A stretch of DNA of 10,516 bases, taken from the NCBI GenBank assembly GCA_003221085.1, contig QHUD01000159.1:1-10516 (forward strand), given 5' to 3'. This DNA comes from Gemmatimonadota bacterium (lineage in GTDB: Bacteria; Gemmatimonadota; Gemmatimonadetes; Gemmatimonadales; GWC2-71-9). The notes beneath the pieces were generated by a model. The model worked only from the letters and a program-made list of their open reading frames with translations, had not been told where the DNA came from and ran no database searches. Shown here piece by piece: positions 6,482-10,516 of this stretch. The position numbers and the translations under genes are program-made. Each line of letters opens with the position of its first letter. Position 1 is the first letter of the stretch.

Positions 6482-6739
6482 ATGTACGACAAGACGACGC
6501 CGGTCAGGAAGTACGGGCTGCACGAAGGCGACACGGGGTCGGCCCCGGTCCAGATCGCGCTGCTCACCGAGCGGATCAACAGCCTCACCGATCACTTCCG
6601 GGTGCACGCCAAGGACTTTCACGGACAGCGCGGCCTCTTGAGGATGGTGTCGCAGCGCCGCCGGCTGCTCGAGTACCTGAAGCGCGCCGACCTGGAACGG
6701 TATCGGCAGCTCATCGAAGAGCTGGGTCTCCGCCATTAA
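6482..6739 (+). CDS. rpsO: 30S ribosomal protein S15
   Basis: S15 binds the central domain of 16S rRNA early in 30S assembly. The 85-residue product (E. coli 89) has the family core: GDTGSAPVQIALLTERINSL, LTDHFRVHAKDFHGQRGLLRMVSQRRRLLEYLK and a C-terminal YRQLIEELGLRH. The DFHGQRGLLRMVSQRRRLLEYL helix-loop-helix, with its conserved His and Asp, is the rRNA-binding part. The N-terminus is a few residues shorter than in E. coli. The ATG at 6482 follows weak GGGA-type ribosome-binding signals (6473-6477). As in many bacteria, pnp lies directly downstream, here 78 bp away across a strong hairpin. Confidence 0.97.
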   Translation: MYDKTTPVRKYGLHEGDTGSAPVQIALLTERINSLTDHFRVHAKDFHGQRGLLRMVSQRRRLLEYLKRADLERYRQLIEELGLRH

Positions 6740-6758
6740 CACCGCTGGCGTCGCGTTG

Positions 6759-6785
6759 GGCGCCCCGGAAGAGCACCGGGGCGCC
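6759..6785 (+). terminator. rpsO-pnp intergenic hairpin (attenuator or processing site)
   Basis: A perfect 10-bp stem, GGCGCCCCGG with CCGGGGCGCC, encloses a 7-nt loop (AAGAGCA). It begins 20 nt after the rpsO stop. A T-rich patch (ATTTCTTTGT, 6792-6801) starts seven bases after the stem, so it is at best a leaky intrinsic terminator. In E. coli the same gap contains an rpsO terminator and an RNase III site controlling pnp. A similar partial terminator or mRNA-end stabiliser is a reasonable inference here. Confidence 0.6.
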
Positions 6786-6817
6786 TCGCGCATTTCTTTG
6801 TGCTCTAGACAGGCTAT

Positions 6818-8923
6818 ATGGTGAAACACGTAGAACGCAACTTCGCGGGCCGCGCGCTGAAGCTCGAGGCCGGCCGCCTGGCCAAACAGGCCGCGGGCTC
6901 CTGCCTCCTGCAGTTCGGGGAGACGGTCGTGCTCGCCACAGTGACCGTATCGGACAACGTCTCCACCCTCCCGTTCTTTCCCCTGACCGTCGAATACCGC
7001 GAGAAGGCCTACGCCGCCGGCAAGATTCCCGGCGGCTTTTTGAAGCGCGAAGGCCGCCCCTCGGACGAGGAGATCCTCGCGGCACGCGTGATCGACCGCT
7101 CGGTGCGGCCGCTGTTCCCGGAAGGGTTCAAGAACGAGGTCCAGGTGTTCGTCTACGTCCTCTCGGCGGACCAGGAGAACGACGCCGATGTGCTGGGCCT
7201 GACGGCAGCCTCGGCCGCGCTGACCATGTCCAAGGTGCCGTGGAACGGCCCGATCGCGGCGGTGCGCGTGGGGCGGGTGGAAGGCGCCTGGATCCTGAAT
7301 CCCACCTTCCAGCAGCTCGAATTCTCCGACGTGGACATGGTCGTGTCCGGCTCGAAGGATTCGATCGTGATGGTCGAGGGCGGGGCGCTCGAGCTGACCG
7401 AGGCCGAGATCGTGAAGGGCCTGGAGGTAGCGCACAAGGGGATCCGCGAGCTGCTGGATGCGGCGAACGAGCTGGTCGCCGACGTGCGGCAGCCCAAGAT
7501 GGAGTGGACCAAGGTCGAGTCCCCGGCCGAGCTGGTGGCACGGGTGAAGCAGCTCGCCGAGGCGCGGGTGGCCGAGGCGCTCAACCTGCCGGAGAAGTCC
7601 GAGCGGGCGCAGGCGCTCGCCGCCTTGAAGGCGACGATCCAGGAAGAGCTGGCGGGCGAGTTCCCCGACAACCTGAAGGACGTCGGCAACGTGCTCGAGG
7701 AGATCGAGTATCACACGATGCGCAACCAGGTCCTCACGCACGGCGAGCGGGTGGACGGGCGCGACCTGGACACGGTGCGGCCGATCAGCTGCGAAGTGGG
7801 CATGTTGCCGCGCACGCACGGCTCCGCGCTGTTCACGCGCGGCCAGACGCAGGCGCTGGTGTCGGTGACCCTCGGCACGACGCGGGACGAGCAGCGCATC
7901 GACTCGATCGACGTGGCGCAGGAAACCACCAAGTCGTTCATGCTGCACTACAACTTTCCGCCGTTCTCGACTGGTGAAGTGAAGCCGATCCGCGGGACCT
8001 CACGCCGCGAGGTCGGACACGGGGCCCTCGCCGAGCGAGCGCTGCAAGCGCTGCTCCCGCCGTACGACCAATTTCCCTATACCCTCCGCATCGTGTCCGA
8101 CATCCTCGAGTCGAACGGCTCGTCGTCGATGGCCACGGTGTGCGGCGGGTCGCTGGCGCTGTTCGACGCCGGCGTACCGATGACCGCCGCATGCGCGGGC
8201 GTCGCGATGGGGCTCATCAAGGAAGGCGACCGGGTCGCGGTGCTCACCGACATCCTGGGCACGGAAGACGCGCTGGGCGACATGGACTTCAAGGTGGCGG
8301 GCACGCGCCAGGGCGTGACGTCGATCCAGATGGACATCAAGATCATGGGCCTCGACTTCAAGATCATGGCCGAGGCGCTCGAGAAGGCGAAGCAGGCGCG
8401 GCTCCACATCCTGGGCATCATGGATCAGGTCATGCCCCAGCCGCGCTCGGAGCTGTCCAAGTACGCGCCGCGCATCATCACCATCCAGATCCGGCCGGAC
8501 AAGATCGGCGACCTGATCGGCCCCAAGGGCAAGACCATCCGGGGCATTCAGGAGCAGACCGGCGCCGAGATCAACGTGGACGACAACGGCCTGGTCACGA
8601 TCTCCGCGGTGGGCGAAGGCGGCGAGCGGGCGCGCGACATGGTGCAGGCGCTGGTGCAGGAGCCCGAGGTGGGCAAGATCTACGAGGGCGTGGTGAAGAG
8701 CACCACGGCGTTCGGCGCGTTCATCGAGATCCTGCCGGGCGTCGAGGGGCTGCTTCATATCTCCGAGCTGCAGCACGGTCGCACCGAGCGCACCGAAGAC
8801 GTGGTGAAGAAGGGCGACCACGTGCGGGTGAAGCTGCTCGAGGTGGACGAGCGCGGGCGGATGCGCCTCTCCCGCAAGGCGCTGCTCGACAAGCCGGAGG
8901 CGGCGCCGGCGCGCACACACTGA
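6818..8923 (+). CDS. pnp: Polyribonucleotide nucleotidyltransferase (PNPase)
   Basis: PNPase degrades RNA 3' to 5' with phosphate, releasing nucleoside diphosphates, as a trimeric exoribonuclease often found in the degradosome. The 701 residues show the full order: first RNase PH domain (about 8-145, with GGFLKREGRPSD 72-83 and RSVRPLFPEGF 94-104), a helical linker (about 230-300), and the second, catalytic RNase PH domain (about 305-545). The latter has GTSRREVGHG (393-402), ESNGSSSMATVCGG (431-444), and Asp484 and Asp490 in EDALGDMDFK at the E. coli Asp486/Asp492 spacing. A KH domain (about 553-615, LIGPKGKTIRG) and an S1 domain (about 619-687, GKIYEGVVKSTTAFGAFIEI) follow. The ATG at 6818 has only a weak AGG upstream; GTG at 6821 is a possible alternative. 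The stop shares one base with the peptidase start (TGATG). Confidence 0.98.
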   Translation: MVKHVERNFAGRALKLEAGRLAKQAAGSCLLQFGETVVLATVTVSDNVSTLPFFPLTVEYREKAYAAGKIPGGFLKREGRPSDEEILAARVIDRSVRPLFPEGFKNEVQVFVYVLSADQENDADVLGLTAASAALTMSKVPWNGPIAAVRVGRVEGAWILNPTFQQLEFSDVDMVVSGSKDSIVMVEGGALELTEAEIVKGLEVAHKGIRELLDAANELVADVRQPKMEWTKVESPAELVARVKQLAEARVAEALNLPEKSERAQALAALKATIQEELAGEFPDNLKDVGNVLEEIEYHTMRNQVLTHGERVDGRDLDTVRPISCEVGMLPRTHGSALFTRGQTQALVSVTLGTTRDEQRIDSIDVAQETTKSFMLHYNFPPFSTGEVKPIRGTSRREVGHGALAERALQALLPPYDQFPYTLRIVSDILESNGSSSMATVCGGSLALFDAGVPMTAACAGVAMGLIKEGDRVAVLTDILGTEDALGDMDFKVAGTRQGVTSIQMDIKIMGLDFKIMAEALEKAKQARLHILGIMDQVMPQPRSELSKYAPRIITIQIRPDKIGDLIGPKGKTIRGIQEQTGAEINVDDNGLVTISAVGEGGERARDMVQALVQEPEVGKIYEGVVKSTTAFGAFIEILPGVEGLLHISELQHGRTERTEDVVKKGDHVRVKLLEVDERGRMRLSRKALLDKPEAAPARTH

Positions 8924-10185
8924 TGGAGACCGTCCGGCTCGACCGGGAGATCTCCCAGACCACCGCGCCGAGCGGCGTGATCGTGTTGTCCGAGCGGGTG
9001 CCGAGCGTCCGCTCGGTGGCGGTGGGGATCTGGGTGCGGAGCGCCAGCGCCCACGAACCCCGTCCCAAGATGGGCGTGTCCCACCTGCTCGAGCACATGG
9101 TGTTCAAGGGCACCGAGCGCCGCACGGCGCAGCAGATCGCGCTGGCGCTCGAGTCCCGCGGCGGCTCGCTCGACGCGTACACGTCGCGGGACACGACGGC
9201 GTTCCAGGCCCGCGTGCTCGACACCGACCTGCCGGAGGCGCTGGACGTGCTCACCGATCTGGTGCGCAATCCGGTGCTGCGGCCGAGCGACCTAGAGCTC
9301 GAGCGCAACGTCGTCCTGGAAGAGATCAACACCGTCGAGGACACGCCGGACGATCAGGTGTTCGATCTCGCGTATCAGACCCTCTGGCCCAAGCACTCCT
9401 ACGGCTACTCGATTCTCGGCACCCGCGACACCGTCAGCGCCCTTTCGGCCGACGACCTGAAACAGCTGCATGGGCGAGCGTACTTTCCGGCGAATTGTGT
9501 CATCGCGGCCGCAGGGAACCTCACTCACGAGCAGCTGCTCGAGGAGCTGAGCCGTCAGGGTTGGTTCGGACGTGCCACGCGCGACGTGGAACGTGTCACG
9601 CCTCCCGTCGTTCCAATCCCCCCCGCCGTGCGCGGCACCGAAGCCCGTCACGCAAAGGACACCGCCCAGACCCACATCGTCTTCGCCACGGACTCGGTCG
9701 CCTACGCCGACAAGCGCAAGTACGCCTTGCTGGTGCTGGCGAACGTGTTCGGCGGCGGGATGTCGAGCCGGCTGTTCCAGCGCATCCGGGAGGAGCTGGG
9801 GCTGGCGTACGCGATTTACGCGTTCACGAGCTTCTATCGGCAGGTCGGCGTGACCGGCGTGTACGTCGGGACGCAACCCAAGACCGCGGCGCAGGCCGCG
9901 GCGGCGATCCGCGAGGAGTATGCCAAGCTCGCGCGCACGGGGCTCACGGGAGAGGCGCTCGCCGAAGCGAAGCAGCAGACGCAAGGCCAGCTGATGCTGT
10001 CCCTGGAGAGTCCGTCGGCCCGGATGTATCGTTTGGCCGGTTTTCCGGTCCACGGCGAGCCGTACCAGAGCCTCGACCAGGTGCTAGCGGCGGTGGCTGG
10101 GCTCACCGAAGAAGAGATGGCGAGTGTCGCGGAGGAATTTTTCGCGCCTGAACGCCAAACCGTGGTATGGCTTGGCAAAGAATAG
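8923..10185 (+). CDS. M16 (pitrilysin) family zinc peptidase
   Basis: This is a single-unit M16B-type peptidase related to the B. subtilis YmxG/MlpA and mitochondrial processing peptidase group. The 420 residues carry the inverted zinc motif HLLEH (54-58; His54, Glu57 as general base, His58) and the third ligand in VVLEEI (Glu133 or Glu134), at the usual distance. The second half holds an inactive domain with the arginine- and glycine-rich FGGGMSSRLFQRIREELGLAYAIYA (276-300), typical of processing peptidases. No signal peptide is visible, so it is probably cytoplasmic. The linker between halves (216-240) is proline-rich and partly encoded by a heptamer-like array. The frame is open upstream to 8140 inside pnp; the TGATG junction at 8921-8925 gives the right start, with no Shine-Dalgarno, so it depends on pnp translation. 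pnp followed by an M16 gene is a widespread pairing. The physiological substrate is unknown. Confidence 0.94.
   Translation: METVRLDREISQTTAPSGVIVLSERVPSVRSVAVGIWVRSASAHEPRPKMGVSHLLEHMVFKGTERRTAQQIALALESRGGSLDAYTSRDTTAFQARVLDTDLPEALDVLTDLVRNPVLRPSDLELERNVVLEEINTVEDTPDDQVFDLAYQTLWPKHSYGYSILGTRDTVSALSADDLKQLHGRAYFPANCVIAAAGNLTHEQLLEELSRQGWFGRATRDVERVTPPVVPIPPAVRGTEARHAKDTAQTHIVFATDSVAYADKRKYALLVLANVFGGGMSSRLFQRIREELGLAYAIYAFTSFYRQVGVTGVYVGTQPKTAAQAAAAIREEYAKLARTGLTGEALAEAKQQTQGQLMLSLESPSARMYRLAGFPVHGEPYQSLDQVLAAVAGLTEEEMASVAEEFFAPERQTVVWLGKE
9570..9604 (+). repeat. Degenerate heptamer array of ACGYGNN type in the peptidase gene
   Basis: Five consecutive 7-bp units begin with ACG: ACGTGCC, ACGCGCG, ACGTGGA, ACGTGTC, ACGCCTC. 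They encode residues 216-228 in the linker between the two peptidase halves. The phasing is exact, but the units are more diverged than in the CGGGANN arrays, so chance in a GC-rich codon context is not excluded. Confidence 0.55.
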
Positions 10186-10250
10186 AGACGTCACGCAAAG
10201 ACGTCACGCAAGAACGTCAAGTAGAGACGTCACGGAGAGCCGTCGCGCGG
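10186..10250 (+). repeat. 13-bp tandem repeat, five units, directly after the peptidase stop
   Basis: The first two units (10186-10198 and 10199-10211) are identical, AGACGTCACGCAA. Three degenerate units follow in exact 13-bp phase at 10212, 10225 and 10238. The core ACGTCAC recurs at 10188, 10201, 10214 (ACGTCAA), 10227 and 10240 (CCGTCGC). A 13-nt string, TAGAGACGTCACG, appears at 10183 and again 39 bp later at 10222; its first copy includes the peptidase stop codon. The GACGTC centre is palindromic. The array could bind a regulator or simply be a degenerate interspersed repeat. Confidence 0.88.
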
Positions 10251-10256
10251 CGAGTT

Positions 10257-10330
10257 CGCGGCTAAAGCCGCGGCTCGGCGTTTACCGCTGAAGCGGCAAA
10301 TCACGCCCGTTGACGGGCAGACGCCGAGCC
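10257..10330. repeat. Cloverleaf-like compound palindrome (REP-like element)
   Basis: Several perfect stems are nested. A 5' hairpin pairs CGCGGC (10257-10262) with GCCGCG (10267-10272) over a TAAA loop. A 10-bp outer stem pairs GGCTCGGCGT (10272-10281) with ACGCCGAGCC (10321-10330). Inside it lie two hairpins: CCGC (10285-10288) with GCGG (10293-10296) over TGAA, and GCCCG (10305-10309) with CGGGC (10314-10318) over TTGA. All loops are four bases. It has no T-run like an intrinsic terminator, and it is not a tRNA. It may be an interspersed palindromic element, possibly structured in RNA, ending the pnp-peptidase transcript or lying in the ald leader. Confidence 0.85.
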
Positions 10331-10354
10331 AAGAGTTCACTCGCGCAGGTCGGG

Positions 10355-10366
10355 CACGGCGCCGTG
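10355..10366. promoter_or_regulatory. 12-bp perfect palindrome upstream of ald
   Basis: CACGGCGCCGTG is a perfect palindrome that ends 19 nt before the ald start and 9 nt before its Shine-Dalgarno. Its position would suit an operator for a dimeric repressor or a small hairpin near the ribosome site. It is also flanked by GTTCA (10335-10339) and TGAAC (10370-10374). No clear promoter boxes were found, so function is a guess. Confidence 0.3.
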
Positions 10367-10385
10367 AGATGAACTGGGAGCAGCA

Positions 10386-10516
10386 ATGATTGTTGGTGTC
10401 CCAAAAGAGATCAAGACTGCCGAGCATCGCGTGGCGTTAGTGCCCGCGGGAGCCGAGTCGCTCGTGGGCGACGGGCACAGCGTCCTCGTGGAGCAGGGAG
10501 CGGGGCTCGGCTCGGG
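10386..10516 (+). CDS. ald: Alanine dehydrogenase, N-terminal part only
   Basis: Ald catalyses reversible NAD-dependent deamination of L-alanine to pyruvate and ammonia. Only 43 full codons are in the window. They match the family N-terminus closely: MIVGVPKEIK, then EHRVALVPAG with Arg15 at the substrate-binding position known from the family, then LVGDGHSVLVEQGAGLGSG. The related NADP transhydrogenase alpha subunit is a poorer match in this segment. The ATG at 10386 is preceded by GGGAG (10376-10380) at five bases, a good Shine-Dalgarno. The 200-bp upstream gap with repeats suggests it is a separate transcription unit from pnp and the peptidase gene. Confidence 0.92.
   Translation, partial: MIVGVPKEIKTAEHRVALVPAGAESLVGDGHSVLVEQGAGLGS

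Noticed and set aside
8140..8922. Longer N-terminus for the M16 peptidase
   Set aside because: This part overlaps the catalytic, KH and S1 regions of pnp in another frame and reads as arginine- and glycine-rich noise. The family N-terminus begins at 8923.
10186..10250. CRISPR-like repeat array
   Set aside because: The 13-bp units abut directly with no unique spacers, decay along the array, and no cas gene is in the window.
10257..10330. Cloverleaf-like fold as a tRNA gene
   Set aside because: There is no 7-bp acceptor stem with a CCA-side tail and no proper anticodon or T-loop arrangement. The arms have 4-nt loops and the stem lengths do not fit a tRNA.

Overview
The window is a GC-rich, almost fully coding stretch of a bacterial chromosome. 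It holds two conserved housekeeping clusters separated by one oppositely oriented kinase gene. The gene content (RseP-type protease, MEP-pathway DXR, undecaprenyl diphosphate synthase, CdsA, a short soluble Hanks-type kinase, rpsO-pnp followed by an M16 peptidase and ald) fits a high-GC Gram-negative environmental bacterium. Gemmatimonadota is my best guess, but it rests on remembered gene order and not on a search. I see no phage, insertion sequence, CRISPR array, tRNA or rRNA.

Region 1 (1-5533, + strand) reads pyrH (5' end cut off), frr, uppS, cdsA, dxr, rseP and a small unrecognised gene. The genes overlap by 4-26 nt or lie 1 nt apart, so they look like one translationally coupled operon. 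They link nucleotide supply and ribosome recycling to isoprenoid and lipid-carrier synthesis (DXR, UppS), phospholipid precursor synthesis (CdsA) and membrane stress proteolysis (RseP). uppS is unusual: it lacks about 25 residues just before its substrate-binding RLSN motif.

Region 2 (5525-6412, - strand) is a soluble serine/threonine protein kinase. It converges on region 1 with a 9-nt overlap and diverges from region 3 across a 69-bp promoter gap.

Region 3 (6482-10185, + strand) is rpsO, an intergenic hairpin, pnp, and an M16 zinc peptidase that overlaps pnp by 1 nt. A 200-bp gap rich in repeats follows (10186-10385), then the first 43 codons of ald, which runs off the window.

The most interesting layer is repetitive. 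Short arrays of 7-bp units (CGGGANN, and a looser ACGYGNN) lie inside dxr, the unknown gene and the peptidase gene. Two of them face each other and make a 20-bp perfect inverted repeat near the convergent gene ends. The gap before ald carries a five-unit 13-bp tandem repeat and then a cloverleaf-like palindrome. I found no clear new multi-gene system; the repeats and the shortened UppS are the points worth checking.
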